This document shows positions 46,318-55,169 of a DNA stretch of 64,000 nucleotides, piece after piece. The stretch's first letter is position 1. Every line of letters starts with the position of its first letter. A program made the translations under genes and the position numbers. This stretch comes from an uncultured Polaribacter sp. GTDB taxonomy: Bacteria; Bacteroidota; Bacteroidia; Flavobacteriales; Flavobacteriaceae. The stretch is from assembly GCA_947497755.1 (NCBI GenBank), contig CANMHT010000001.1, positions 62,001 through 126,000 of the forward strand, written 5' to 3'. The notes under the pieces were generated by a model. That model saw nothing but the letters and a program-made list of their open reading frames with translations, was not told the origin of the DNA and searched no databases.

Positions 46318-46845
46318 ATGAGCAAGCTAGTATCACCTTTAAATTTTAAAAAATGGATTGACGAAAATCGTCATCTACTTAAACCACCAGTAGGAAATAA
46401 ATGTGTTTGGAAAGATGGAGAGTTTATAGTGATGGTTGTTGGAGGACCCAATAATAGAAAAGATTATCATTATAATGAAACACCAGAATTCTTTTATCAA
46501 GTTGAAGGAGATATGGTATTGAAAATTATTGATTATGACGGTAATCCGCAAGATGTAGAAATTAACGAAGGTGATATTTATTTATTACCAGCCAAAGTGC
46601 CACATTCGCCACAAAGAAAAGCAAATACGGTTGGTTTGGTTATTGAGTATCCGAGAGCAGAGAATATGTTAGATGCGTTAGAATGGTATTGTGAAAATTG
46701 TGGAAATCAATTATATAGAGAACCCTTTGCATTGGATAATATAGAAACAGACATGCCAATAATTTTTGATAAGTATTACTCTGATAAAGAAAAGTGTACT
46801 TGTTCTAATTGTGAAACTGTAATGGAAGCACCAAATAAGATATAA
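46318..46845 (+). CDS. 3-Hydroxyanthranilate 3,4-dioxygenase
   Basis: This 175-residue cupin cleaves 3-hydroxyanthranilate to 2-amino-3-carboxymuconate semialdehyde. Iron ligands are H51, E57 and H96 (DYHYNETPEFFYQVEGD; VPHSPQR). The C-terminus holds two CxxC pairs (C125/C128 and C162/C165), the rubredoxin-like iron site of the bacterial form. The gene is also known as haaO or nbaC. It is 4 nt from the decarboxylase gene that uses its product. Confidence 0.96.
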   Translation: MSKLVSPLNFKKWIDENRHLLKPPVGNKCVWKDGEFIVMVVGGPNNRKDYHYNETPEFFYQVEGDMVLKIIDYDGNPQDVEINEGDIYLLPAKVPHSPQRKANTVGLVIEYPRAENMLDALEWYCENCGNQLYREPFALDNIETDMPIIFDKYYSDKEKCTCSNCETVMEAPNKI

Positions 46846-46848
46846 TCT

Positions 46849-47931
46849 ATGAAACGTAAACTAAGAATAAACGGACATTCTCATTTGTTACCTTACCCAG
46901 AACAGATTCCACCTTTTATGAAAGACAAAGGAATTTTTTGGGTAGATAAGGATAGAAAATACATGCTTCAAAAAGATTGGAGTAGGCCAGTAACAGATTC
47001 GAGTTTCTTTTTAGATGAAAAGTTAGCTTGGATGGAGCATTTTAAAATAGACCATGCTGTGGTTTTAAATCTTTCTCAATTATACGGAAATGGATTACGT
47101 TTAGAAGAGATGAAGCAGGCATTGCGTTTTCAGAATGATTTTAATGCGAAAGTTCAGCATGAAAACCCTTCAAAATTTACCTGTGGTTTTGTAGTGCATC
47201 CAGGTTTTGTTAGAGGTGCTTTATGGGAAATTGAACGTTGTGTAGAAGTGTTAGGTATGCGCTTGTTATGTTTGCCTACCCATTATATGGATACTATCGG
47301 AACGTGGCGTTGTATTTTTGATGAAGAAAATGAACCAATTTTTGAATTGGCAAATAAGTATAATTTGGCAGTAGAAATACATCCTTATGATGGAGAAAAG
47401 TTTATCAAATTACAAAACACATCTTGGCGTTTTCATTTAATTTGGATGTTGGCTCAATGTGCGGATGCGTATCACTTTTTAACCCTAAATGGTTATTATG
47501 AGAAATATCCAAATATGCGTATTTGTTTTGCTCATGGAGGTCAGTTAGCACAAATGAATTTAGGAAGACGTATCCAAGGTTTTGATGGAAGACCAGATTT
47601 GTTTGAGGGAAAAGAGCATCCAAGAAAAGCAGTAGGTCACAAAAACATTTTCTTTGATACTTTGGTACACGATACAGGATCTTTAGATTTATTGATAAAA
47701 AACCAAAGCTCTAAACAAGTATTAATCGGTTTAGATGATCCGTATCCGTTAGGAGAAATGGAAAGTGATAAACAATCTTCTTATCCAGGGAAAATTTTAG
47801 ATTTAGCGATTGAAAGAAATATTATTACAGAAAATGAAAAAGACGAAATGTGGGAAGATAATGTGTTGCAATGGTTATTTGGAAATGATGATAAAGCAAA
47901 GAAAGATCTAGTAAATAAAATTATAAGCTAA
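46849..47931 (+). CDS. 2-Amino-3-carboxymuconate 6-semialdehyde decarboxylase
   Basis: The 360-residue amidohydrolase-fold enzyme decarboxylates ACMS to 2-aminomuconate semialdehyde, keeping flux in catabolism and away from quinolinate. Metal ligands are H10 and H12 in NGHSHLL, the histidine in VEIHPYDGE and the aspartate in IGLDDPYPLG; CFAHGGQLAQ supplies another catalytic residue. It is the ACMSD/NbaD subfamily, somewhat longer at the C-terminus. It is the last gene before a strong two-way terminator that begins at its stop codon. Confidence 0.93.
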   Translation: MKRKLRINGHSHLLPYPEQIPPFMKDKGIFWVDKDRKYMLQKDWSRPVTDSSFFLDEKLAWMEHFKIDHAVVLNLSQLYGNGLRLEEMKQALRFQNDFNAKVQHENPSKFTCGFVVHPGFVRGALWEIERCVEVLGMRLLCLPTHYMDTIGTWRCIFDEENEPIFELANKYNLAVEIHPYDGEKFIKLQNTSWRFHLIWMLAQCADAYHFLTLNGYYEKYPNMRICFAHGGQLAQMNLGRRIQGFDGRPDLFEGKEHPRKAVGHKNIFFDTLVHDTGSLDLLIKNQSSKQVLIGLDDPYPLGEMESDKQSSYPGKILDLAIERNIITENEKDEMWEDNVLQWLFGNDDKAKKDLVNKIIS

Positions 47932-47962
47932 AAAAAGCCTCACATTTATGAGGCTTTTTTTT
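47931..47962. terminator. Terminator of the kynurenine operon
   Basis: AGCCTCA (47936-47942) pairs with TGAGGCT (47949-47955) with a loop of CATTTA, framed by an A-run at 47931-47935 and a T-run to 47962. It also serves the converging YceI gene, which stops at 47981. Confidence 0.9.
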
Positions 47963-47980
47963 ATAAGTTATTAGTAAGTT

Positions 47981-48601
47981 TTATTTAAAAACTGTAGTGA
48001 TATTAATAGCTACTTCACTCCAAGTTTTAGAGATTCCATCTTTAGCTTTGTGTAACTCTTTACAAGCAACGTTTAAAGAATCAACGGCATTTTGAGCATT
48101 CCAATTATCTAAATTCATCGTTGCATTTAAGGTAAATTCTTTACCATTTATTGTGTAAGAAAAAGGTAAGTCAGCAGTAACACCATTCATGGTAATAGAT
48201 GCTTTTCCGTTTGTCTCATCTGTTAAATGTAAGCTTCCAGAAAGAATTTTAGTGTTATCCATTACTCCAAAAAAGAATTTCTTTAGTTTAAAATCTCTAC
48301 TTACATCTGCAGTAAATAGGCTACTTACAGGAATAGAAAAAGCAGCACCGTTTATAGCATCTTTAGCAGTATCTCCTTCTCCGTTTTTGGTGATTTCAAC
48401 TTTTTTAAATTTTCCTTTTACAGGTAATTTATCTGTAGTTTTATAAGCTACCCAATTGATTGTGTTTTTTGCTGTTTTTAAAGAGAAAGGATATGTTTTA
48501 ATGGCTTTTTTTACAGTAGTATCTTTCTTTTTTTCTTCTTTACAAGCTGTAAACTGAATAGAAATTCCGAGGATTAATATAAGTGTGATTAATTTTTTCA
48601 T
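47981..48601 (-). CDS. YceI-family lipoprotein
   Basis: The 206-residue protein starts with a lipoprotein signal (MKKLITLILILGISIQFTAC), so I use the ATG at 48601; another ATG lies 9 nt earlier. After a lysine-rich linker (KEEKKKD) comes a YceI-like beta-barrel lipocalin domain: NTINWVAYKTTDKLPVKGKF, ITKNGEGDTAKDAINGAAFS and GSLHLTDETNGKASITMNG. YceI proteins bind isoprenoid-type lipids in the periplasm. It is the last gene of a minus-strand run behind the acyl-CoA-binding protein. Confidence 0.82.
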   Translation of the reverse strand: MKKLITLILILGISIQFTACKEEKKKDTTVKKAIKTYPFSLKTAKNTINWVAYKTTDKLPVKGKFKKVEITKNGEGDTAKDAINGAAFSIPVSSLFTADVSRDFKLKKFFFGVMDNTKILSGSLHLTDETNGKASITMNGVTADLPFSYTINGKEFTLNATMNLDNWNAQNAVDSLNVACKELHKAKDGISKTWSEVAINITTVFK

Positions 48602-48611
48602 GATTGACATT

Positions 48612-48878
48612 TTATAAACTATTAACAATTTTAATATATTCTTTTTTTGCATTTTCTACAGACATACCTCTTAGCTGAACCCAAGCATTTAGTTTAAAAC
48701 CATTTCTAAGATTTAGTTCGTCACTTTCTACATAATCAGGATTATTATCTCCATAAGTTGCTTGTTTGTAATAAGCATATAATTTAAGCATTATATCTGG
48801 AGCAAACTGATCTTGAGAAAGTTTAGAGATAGTCTCATACGCTTTTTTAAATTCTATGTCTAAAGTATTTTGATCCAT
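48612..48878 (-). CDS. Acyl-CoA-binding protein
   Basis: This 88-residue four-helix protein matches ACBP: LDIEFKKAYETISKL, the YKQATYGDNN motif that contacts CoA, and KLNAWVQLRGMSVENAKKEY. It buffers long-chain acyl-CoA in the cytoplasm. ACBP is mainly eukaryotic and occurs in some bacteria, including Bacteroidota. Here it directly abuts the psd-like gene (48878/48879) in a run with cdsA, so a part in phospholipid synthesis is likely. Confidence 0.95.
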   Translation of the reverse strand: MDQNTLDIEFKKAYETISKLSQDQFAPDIMLKLYAYYKQATYGDNNPDYVESDELNLRNGFKLNAWVQLRGMSVENAKKEYIKIVNSL

Positions 48879-49529
48879 TTATTTACTAGCTACAATTTGT
48901 TCCCCACCTTTTACTTTATCTCCAATTTTTACATGTAATTTGGTGTTTAAAGGTAAAAATAAATCTACTCTCGAACCAAATTTAATAAAGCCAGCATCTC
49001 CTCCTTGTACAACAGTGTTAGAAACGGTAGCGTAATTTACTATTCTTCTAGCAAAAGCTCCGGCTATTTGTCTGTAAAGTACTTTTCCAAAAGTATTGTT
49101 GCGAATTACCACAGAGGTTCTTTCGTTTTCTGTAGATGATTTTGGATGCCAGGCAAATAAATATTTTCCAGGATGATGTTGACTATATATAACTTCTCCA
49201 CTTAGAGCATATCTAGTTACATGCACATTAATTGGTGACATAAATATGGAAACCTGTAATCTTTTGTCATTAAAATATTCTGGTTCAAAAACTTCTTCAA
49301 TTACTACTACTTTTCCATCTACAGGAGCAATAATATGATGGTCATTTTCTACTGTTTTTCTTTTTGGATTTCTAAAAAACTGCAATACAGCTAGAAAAGC
49401 AATTAATAATAGAATCTGAATTATTTTTTGAGTTGAAGGCGTTGATATATAGGTGTCTGTTAATAAAATACCAGCAACAATAAGGATAGAAGCAATTGTT
49501 ATAATATTAAATCCTTCTCTGTGAAACAT
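48879..49529 (-). CDS. psd: Phosphatidylserine decarboxylase family protein
   Basis: The 216-residue protein has two N-terminal hydrophobic segments, then the PSD domain with APVDGKVVVIEE, the histidine-bearing MSPINVHVTRY, and the self-cleavage site in IKFGSRVDLFLP, where Gly-Ser corresponds to the bond that generates the pyruvoyl cofactor. It is the short form. The enzyme makes phosphatidylethanolamine, the main phospholipid of this phylum. It is 9 nt after cdsA and directly upstream of the ACBP gene. Confidence 0.92.
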   Translation of the reverse strand: MFHREGFNIITIASILIVAGILLTDTYISTPSTQKIIQILLLIAFLAVLQFFRNPKRKTVENDHHIIAPVDGKVVVIEEVFEPEYFNDKRLQVSIFMSPINVHVTRYALSGEVIYSQHHPGKYLFAWHPKSSTENERTSVVIRNNTFGKVLYRQIAGAFARRIVNYATVSNTVVQGGDAGFIKFGSRVDLFLPLNTKLHVKIGDKVKGGEQIVASK

Positions 49530-49538
49530 AACGATGAT

Positions 49539-50339
49539 CTAAATAAAAAAATAGAGATACAAAAATACAAAAGGAGCCGCAAAAAATAAACTATCAAGTC
49601 GATCTAACATTCCGCCATGGCCAGGCATAATAGTACCACTATCTTTTACATTGGCTTGTCGTTTAAATTTAGATTCTACCAAATCACCTATGGTTCCAAA
49701 AACAGAAAGAATTGAAGCAATAATAATCCAATCAACTAGTTGAATTTCAGAACCTGCATGCTGCTGACTAATAAAATAAGCAGCAATTAGAGAGAAGATC
49801 CAACCTCCAACAAAACCTTCAATAGTTTTTTTAGGAGAAACACTTACAAATAGTTTTCTTTTACCAAAATTCTTACCTACTAAATAAGCAAAGCTGTCAT
49901 TTACCCAGATAAAAATTAAAATAGAGATAACAATTTCTGGTTGGTAACTGCCAAAAATAAATGGAATACTTATTAAAAAACTAAAAGGTAAAATAATGTA
50001 TCTAACAGCTAAGTCAAATTTATCTATATTGGCTTTTGGGTATTTATTGTTTTTGTTATAGAGATTGTAAATTAATCTAATAGAGCATAGCAATGTAGCA
50101 ACTAATAGAAATACAATTACTTTTTCTGAAACTTTATGAGGAAAATAAAAAATAGCTACTGCTAATAAAATATATGGAATAAAGTTTTTGAACTGTACAA
50201 TTTTAGAAAATTCCCAAATACAAATTGCGGCAAATAAAGTTGTTATTGCAATATAACTTTTTGCATCAAACCAGATAGCAAATAAGAATAGGGAAACATA
50301 AACAAATCCAGAAATAGATCTGGTTATTAGGTTGCGCAT
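49539..50339 (-). CDS. cdsA: Phosphatidate cytidylyltransferase
   Basis: The 266-residue protein has about seven membrane helices and the CDS signature near the C-terminus: ESKFKRQANVKDSGTIMPGH followed by GGMLDRLDS. It makes CDP-diacylglycerol, the precursor for phosphatidylserine and then PE. The ATG at 50339 (MRNLITRSISGF) is used because an earlier ATG at 50354 would overlap the LUD gene by 14 nt. The order LUD, cdsA, psd, ACBP on one strand ties it to phospholipid synthesis. Confidence 0.95.
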   Translation of the reverse strand: MRNLITRSISGFVYVSLFLFAIWFDAKSYIAITTLFAAICIWEFSKIVQFKNFIPYILLAVAIFYFPHKVSEKVIVFLLVATLLCSIRLIYNLYNKNNKYPKANIDKFDLAVRYIILPFSFLISIPFIFGSYQPEIVISILIFIWVNDSFAYLVGKNFGKRKLFVSVSPKKTIEGFVGGWIFSLIAAYFISQQHAGSEIQLVDWIIIASILSVFGTIGDLVESKFKRQANVKDSGTIMPGHGGMLDRLDSLFFAAPFVFLYLYFFI

Positions 50340-50340
50340 A

Positions 50341-50931
50341 TTATAAGTCTTCAAACAGCAGCAAATATAAGTTTTTTGAATTATTGTTACCGTAATTTAA
50401 GAAATTATCGTCTTTTTTGTGAATCGAATAATTTTTTACAGCACTTATATTTGTGGGGATATTCCCTTTAAAATTGGTTTTGATTCCTGTGAGTCCTTCT
50501 CCTGTATTTTTAACTAGTTGACTAGTAGTGGCAAATACAATAAAATGTTCTGAAAGTGATACTATTTTTTTACTTCTTAATTGATTTGAAGAAAATAAAA
50601 TATCTCCATTGTCTGCAATTAAGTGCTCGCAAGAAGTTAAAAAAGGAGCAGAGTAATTAATATCATTTTTGATAGATATATTTTTAGTGTCTACAAGTTT
50701 AGTCAAATCATTATCAATACAAACTAGTTCTTTCCAGTTATTTTCATTGATAATATTTGCTAAATGTGATTGTACTTCTTCTTTTTTAGTGCAGTATAAA
50801 AACTTACCGCCTTTTTCTAAAAAATAATGAACAAAAGAATCATCTAAAGAAAGATTCACTTCTTGCTTTTTAGCAGTCTTTTCTTCAGATGATTCACTCG
50901 ATAATTTGAATACTTTTTTAAAAAAACTCAT
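50341..50931 (-). CDS. LUD-domain protein
   Basis: The 196-residue protein has a LUD (LutC/YkgG-like) domain in its C-terminal two thirds: APFLTSCEHLIADNGDILFS, VSLSEHFIVFATTSQLVKNT, and GEGLTGIKTNFKGNIPTNIS. LutC in other bacteria takes part in lactate oxidation with iron-sulfur partners LutA/B. No such partners are here; it is between ftsH and cdsA, a setting shared by many flavobacteria. The function in this context is unknown. The basic N-terminus is SFFKKVFKLSSESSEEKTAK. Confidence 0.8.
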   Translation of the reverse strand: MSFFKKVFKLSSESSEEKTAKKQEVNLSLDDSFVHYFLEKGGKFLYCTKKEEVQSHLANIINENNWKELVCIDNDLTKLVDTKNISIKNDINYSAPFLTSCEHLIADNGDILFSSNQLRSKKIVSLSEHFIVFATTSQLVKNTGEGLTGIKTNFKGNIPTNISAVKNYSIHKKDDNFLNYGNNNSKNLYLLLFEDL

Positions 50932-50958
50932 TTTCTATAAAAAATAAAGATAAAAAAT

Positions 50959-52914
50959 TTATTCTGCTGTTTCTTCTGTTACATCAGAACTTTTTTCTTC
51001 AATTTTTTTGTCTTCTTTTTCAAATGGTCTTTTTCCGAATATTTTTTCTAAGTCATCTTTAAAAATTACTTCTTTTTCTAAAAGTAATTCGGCTAGAGTT
51101 GTCAATTTTTCTTTGTGTGTTTCTAATAGATCAATTGCTCGTTGGTATTGAGCTTCAATCATTTTAGAAATTTCTTCATCAATAGTTTTAGCGGTAGCTT
51201 CACTATAAGGTTTTACAAAGGCATCATTACCAGAAGAATCATAATAAGTAACATTACCAACTTCTTCGTTTAAACCATATACTGTAACCATGGCTCTGGC
51301 TTGCTTAGTAACTTTTTCTAAGTCACTTAAAGCTCCAGTAGATATTTTATTAAAGATGATTTTTTCTGCAGCTCTACCTCCTAAAGTAGCACACATTTCA
51401 TCTAACATTTGTTCTGTTTGAACAATCATTCTTTCTGCAGGTAAATACCAAGCAGCTCCTAAAGATTGTCCTCTTGGTACAATAGTTACTTTAACTAAAG
51501 GAGCAGCGTGCTCTAGCATCCAGCTAACAGTTGCATGTCCAGCTTCATGAAAAGCAATAGCTTCTTTTTCTTTTGGAGTAATGACTTTGTTTTTCTTTTC
51601 TAAACCTCCAACAATTCTATCTACAGCATCTAAAAAGTCTTGATGTTCAATAGATTTTTTATTGTTACGAGCAGCAATTAAAGCAGCTTCATTACACATG
51701 TTAGCAATATCAGCTCCAGAAAAACCTGGAGTTTGTTGTGCTAAAAATTCAATATTTACATCATCGGCTAGTTTAAGGGGTTTAATATGCACCTCAAAAA
51801 TTGCTTGACGCTCATTAATGTCTGGTAAATCAACATAAATCTGACGGTCAAAACGACCAGCACGCATTAAAGCTTTGTCTAATACATCTGCACGGTTGGT
51901 TGCTGCCAAAACAATGACATTTGTATCAGTACCAAAACCATCCATTTCTGTTAGTAATTGGTTTAATGTATTTTCACGTTCATCATTACCACCAGTCATA
52001 CTGTTTTTTCCACGTGCTCTACCTATAGCATCAATCTCATCAATAAAAATAATAGATGGAGATTTTTGTTGTGCTTGTTTAAATAAATCTCTTACACGAG
52101 AAGCACCAACACCCACAAACATTTCAACAAAATCAGAACCTGATAAAGAGAAAAACGGCACTCCAGCTTCACCGGCAACTGCTTTTGCTAATAAGGTTTT
52201 TCCTGTTCCAGGAGATCCAACTAATAAAGCTCCTTTCGGGATTTTACCTCCTAAAGAAGTATATTTACTTGGGTTTTTTAAGAAGTCTACAATTTCTTGA
52301 ACTTCTTCTTTTGCTCCTTCTAATCCAGCAACATCTTTAAAAGTAGTTTTTACTTTGGTGTCTTTGTCAAATAATTTTGCTTTTGATTTTCCGATGTTGA
52401 AGATTTGTCCTCCACCAGCACCTCCGGCACCACCACCAGACATTCTTCTCATAAAGAATAACCAGATAGCAATTAAGATAATGAATGGTAAAAAGGCAAA
52501 AATCTGATCCATAAAGCTAGTTTGCTCTATGTGTTTTTGGTCAAAGCTTAGATTGTATTTTTCTTTCGCAGCAGACAATTGATTTTCAAAGTTTTGTAAA
52601 TCCCCAAAATCATAAGAGAAAATAGGTGCTCTCTGATTAAAAATGGTTGTCTTTTTGTATTTTTTATACGCTTCTTTATTTAAAGCTTCATCAGTTAAAT
52701 AAATTTGTGCGCTACTTCTATTTACAATAACGATTTCTTTAATATCATTACTGCTTAATATTTCAGAAAATTTATTTGTGGTGATATTTCTAGAAGAAGA
52801 TTCACCAGAATTAAAAATCTGGAACCCGATTAGGAGTACAAAAATAGCTCCGTAAATCCAGTAGAAGTTAAACTTAGGTAAGTTGGTTTTATTTTTTTTA
52901 TTAGAATCACTCAT
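50959..52914 (-). CDS. ftsH: ATP-dependent zinc metalloprotease FtsH
   Basis: The 651-residue membrane protease has two N-terminal helices (about 17-33 and 134-156) with a periplasmic domain between. Then comes the AAA+ module: Walker A GSPGTGKT (233-240), Walker B IIFIDE (288-293) and the pore loop in SDFVEMFVGVGAS. The M41 protease domain has HEAGH (456-460). It degrades misassembled membrane proteins and regulators. A Gly-rich linker (GGGAGGAGGGQ) after helix two is typical in this phylum. rsfS lies 25 nt upstream. Confidence 0.98.
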   Translation of the reverse strand: MSDSNKKNKTNLPKFNFYWIYGAIFVLLIGFQIFNSGESSSRNITTNKFSEILSSNDIKEIVIVNRSSAQIYLTDEALNKEAYKKYKKTTIFNQRAPIFSYDFGDLQNFENQLSAAKEKYNLSFDQKHIEQTSFMDQIFAFLPFIILIAIWLFFMRRMSGGGAGGAGGGQIFNIGKSKAKLFDKDTKVKTTFKDVAGLEGAKEEVQEIVDFLKNPSKYTSLGGKIPKGALLVGSPGTGKTLLAKAVAGEAGVPFFSLSGSDFVEMFVGVGASRVRDLFKQAQQKSPSIIFIDEIDAIGRARGKNSMTGGNDERENTLNQLLTEMDGFGTDTNVIVLAATNRADVLDKALMRAGRFDRQIYVDLPDINERQAIFEVHIKPLKLADDVNIEFLAQQTPGFSGADIANMCNEAALIAARNNKKSIEHQDFLDAVDRIVGGLEKKNKVITPKEKEAIAFHEAGHATVSWMLEHAAPLVKVTIVPRGQSLGAAWYLPAERMIVQTEQMLDEMCATLGGRAAEKIIFNKISTGALSDLEKVTKQARAMVTVYGLNEEVGNVTYYDSSGNDAFVKPYSEATAKTIDEEISKMIEAQYQRAIDLLETHKEKLTTLAELLLEKEVIFKDDLEKIFGKRPFEKEDKKIEEKSSDVTEETAE

Positions 52915-52939
52915 GTGTTATGTGTCTATAAAGTAATTA

Positions 52940-53311
52940 TTAATTTGATGTGCTAATAGAAGTTATTTTAGCATCTCCCCAAAGGCTTTCGATATCGTAA
53001 AATTCTCTAGTTTGTTTTTGGAAAACATGTACCACAACGTTTACATAATCCATTAACACCCATTCTGCATTTACTTCACCTTCTACATGCCAAGGTTTAT
53101 CTTTTAAACTTTTACTAACAACTTTTTGAATTGAGCCAGAGATGGCTTTAACTTGAGTATTTGAATTTCCAGTGCAAATGATAAAATAGTCACAAACTGT
53201 ATTTTCTATTTCTCTTAAATCTAATAGTTGAATATCTTCTCCCTTAACATCATCAATTCCTTTTATTACTTCAGCAATTAAATCGTCTGTGTTTACTTTT
53301 TTTACAGTCAT
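52940..53311 (-). CDS. rsfS: Ribosome silencing factor
   Basis: The 123-residue protein matches RsfS/Iojap: LDLREIENTVCDYFIICTGN, VKAISGSIQKVVSKSLKD, and WHVEGEVNAEWVLMDYVNVV with HVFQKQTREFYDIESLW. It binds L14 on the 50S subunit and blocks subunit joining under starvation. It heads the minus-strand run into ftsH and is divergent from birA across 87 nt. Confidence 0.95.
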   Translation of the reverse strand: MTVKKVNTDDLIAEVIKGIDDVKGEDIQLLDLREIENTVCDYFIICTGNSNTQVKAISGSIQKVVSKSLKDKPWHVEGEVNAEWVLMDYVNVVVHVFQKQTREFYDIESLWGDAKITSISTSN

Positions 53312-53398
53312 TAAAAATCTTTAATATTTAAAACAAAGTTATTATTTTTTTATGAGTATTTTGCGCTATATTCAACTTGTTTGTAGAATATTTAACAA

Positions 53399-54130
53399 AT
53401 GAAGATAATCAAACTTAATGCCATCGACTCTACCAATTCTTTTTTAAAAGAAATGGCACATGATAGTAGTCTGGAAAATTATACAATTGTTACAGCAGAA
53501 GAGCAAATAAAAGGAAGAGGTCAGATGGGGACACAATGGCTTTCTGAACCTAATAAAAACCTTTTATGTAGTGTGTATGTTGAGTTTGAGAGCTTTCCTA
53601 TAACACATCAAGTGTTAATTAACTATGCAGTTTCTTTAGCAATTGTACATACTTTAGAAAAATTACACGTGCCTAAATTGGCAATCAAATGGCCAAACGA
53701 CATTTTGTCATCTAATCAGAAATTATGTGGTGTATTGGTAGAAAATGTCATGCAGAGTAAAGAAATTAAGTATGCGATTATTGGAATTGGACTTAATGTG
53801 AACCAAGAGAACTTTTCTAAAACACTTAAAAATGTAACTTCTATAAAGAACGCTACAGGGAAAACTGTTGCTATAGAAGTTGTATTGGAAAGTTTGTTAA
53901 ACGAATTAAAACAATCCATTTCTTATATCACAAATTCAAATACCAATGTGTTAAAGAAGAATTATTTACAATGGCTGTATAAAAAAGACATCCCTACTAT
54001 GTTTAAAAATAGCAAGGACGTGTTATTTCTGGGTAAAATTATAGGCGTATCTCCGCAAGGAAAACTACAAATTGAATTGGAAGACGAATCCATTCAAGAG
54101 TTTGAAATTAAAGAAGTTTCCTTTGCTTAA
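53399..54130 (+). CDS. birA: Biotin-[acetyl-CoA carboxylase] ligase
   Basis: The 243-residue protein attaches biotin to the carboxylase carrier protein. It has LNAIDSTNSFLKEM, the biotinyl-AMP loop IKGRGQMGTQWLSEP, AIKWPNDIL with the catalytic lysine, and GVLVENV. A C-terminal SH3-like domain ends the protein. There is no N-terminal helix-turn-helix, so it is the monofunctional class and not a repressor. It is divergent from rsfS and its stop shares TTAA with the opposing SRPBCC gene. Confidence 0.95.
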   Translation: MKIIKLNAIDSTNSFLKEMAHDSSLENYTIVTAEEQIKGRGQMGTQWLSEPNKNLLCSVYVEFESFPITHQVLINYAVSLAIVHTLEKLHVPKLAIKWPNDILSSNQKLCGVLVENVMQSKEIKYAIIGIGLNVNQENFSKTLKNVTSIKNATGKTVAIEVVLESLLNELKQSISYITNSNTNVLKKNYLQWLYKKDIPTMFKNSKDVLFLGKIIGVSPQGKLQIELEDESIQEFEIKEVSFA

Positions 54131-54516
54131 ATTTTAGAGATATTCTCTGCCAAAACATCGATAAATTTACCTAATGGTTTCTTAACCATCATGGCCATCA
54201 TTGGATTAAAATCTCCATCAAAAACTAACTGAGCAGTACAAGTATTCTCAGAAGTTTCAGTTAAGTTTCCTGCTAAAGTGAAAGGTAATTTACTGCTAGC
54301 AGCACCTAAAGTGATGTTTGTGTATTCTGTTTTTTCTTTTAAAACTAATCTAATTTCTGGCATTCCTTTTAACGCAAATAAAAACGAATCTCCATCTACT
54401 TCAAACTTTTGCGTATTCTCTGGCATTAATTGCTCAAAATTCTTTAAATCTGATAAAAATTCAAATACCTCTTTTGAAGATTTTGAAACTGTAACTTTTT
54501 GACTTTCTAAATGCAT
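54127..54516 (-). CDS. SRPBCC-family protein
   Basis: This 129-residue protein has the START/polyketide-cyclase-like pattern: SSKEVFEFLSDLKNFEQLMP, a beta meander (DSFLFALKGMPEIRLVLKEK), and a C-terminal helix, MMVKKPLGKFIDVLAENISK. It likely binds a lipid or another hydrophobic ligand. It lies 11 nt after pyrE on the same strand and is probably co-transcribed with it. The biological role is unknown. Confidence 0.82.
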   Translation of the reverse strand: MHLESQKVTVSKSSKEVFEFLSDLKNFEQLMPENTQKFEVDGDSFLFALKGMPEIRLVLKEKTEYTNITLGAASSKLPFTLAGNLTETSENTCTAQLVFDGDFNPMMAMMVKKPLGKFIDVLAENISKI

Positions 54517-54527
54517 TTTTTTCTATT

Positions 54528-55169
54528 TTATTGATTCCACTCACTTGGATTTTTTCTCCAATCTTGTAAGGTCATTAATTCTTTTTCAGAGATGTATTTG
54601 CTATCTAAAGCTTGTTCTAACAAATAATCGTAGCTGCTTAAGGTTGTTAATTCAACATTGCTTTCTGTAAAATTAGTAAGAGCAACATCAAATCCATAAG
54701 TAAAAATAGCAACCATTCCTTTTACTGTAACATTGGCTTCTTTTAAAGCTTCAACAGCTAGTAAACTACTTTTACCAGTACTAATTAAGTCTTCAATAAC
54801 AACTACATTCTGACCATTTTCTAAATGCCCTTCAATCTGGTTTTTTCTTCCGTGCTTTTTAGCTTCTGGTCTCACATAGACAAAAGGAACACCTAATTCT
54901 TGTGCAACCAAAACTCCAATAGCAATAGCACCAGTTGCTACACCAGCAATTACATCAGGTTTTCCGTGTTTTTCTTCAACCAATTTGGCAATTTCTTCTT
55001 TTAAAAAGTTTCTAACTGCCGGAAAAGAAAGCGTAATTCGGTTGTCACAATATATTGGAGATTTCCATCCAGATGCCCAATTAAAAGGCTCTGTAGGGTT
55101 TAATTTTATTGCTTTTATCTGCAATAAAAACTCAGCTGTTTTTTTTGCCGTATCTTTGTTTAAAATCAT
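54528..55169 (-). CDS. pyrE: Orotate phosphoribosyltransferase
   Basis: The 213-residue enzyme joins orotate to PRPP in UMP synthesis. It has the PRPP loop VVVIEDLISTGKSSL at about 120-134, the flexible-loop region RPEAKKHGRKNQIEG with catalytic lysines, and NWASGWKSPIYCDNR near the N-terminus. Its ATG overlaps the ATG region of the divergent Nudix gene (the start codons lie back to back over 55167-55170), so the two 5-prime regions occupy each other's coding sequence. Confidence 0.96.
   Translation of the reverse strand: MILNKDTAKKTAEFLLQIKAIKLNPTEPFNWASGWKSPIYCDNRITLSFPAVRNFLKEEIAKLVEEKHGKPDVIAGVATGAIAIGVLVAQELGVPFVYVRPEAKKHGRKNQIEGHLENGQNVVVIEDLISTGKSSLLAVEALKEANVTVKGMVAIFTYGFDVALTNFTESNVELTTLSSYDYLLEQALDSKYISEKELMTLQDWRKNPSEWNQ
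55151..55158 (+). promoter_or_regulatory. -7 box of the Nudix gene, inside pyrE
   Basis: TATCTTTG matches TAnnTTTG exactly and lies inside the first codons of the opposing pyrE gene. The Nudix ATG at 55168 is 9 nt further on, so its mRNA would have almost no leader. Confidence 0.5.

Noticed and set aside
54985..55167. Longer start for the Nudix hydrolase
   Set aside because: The added 61 residues are antisense to conserved pyrE codons.
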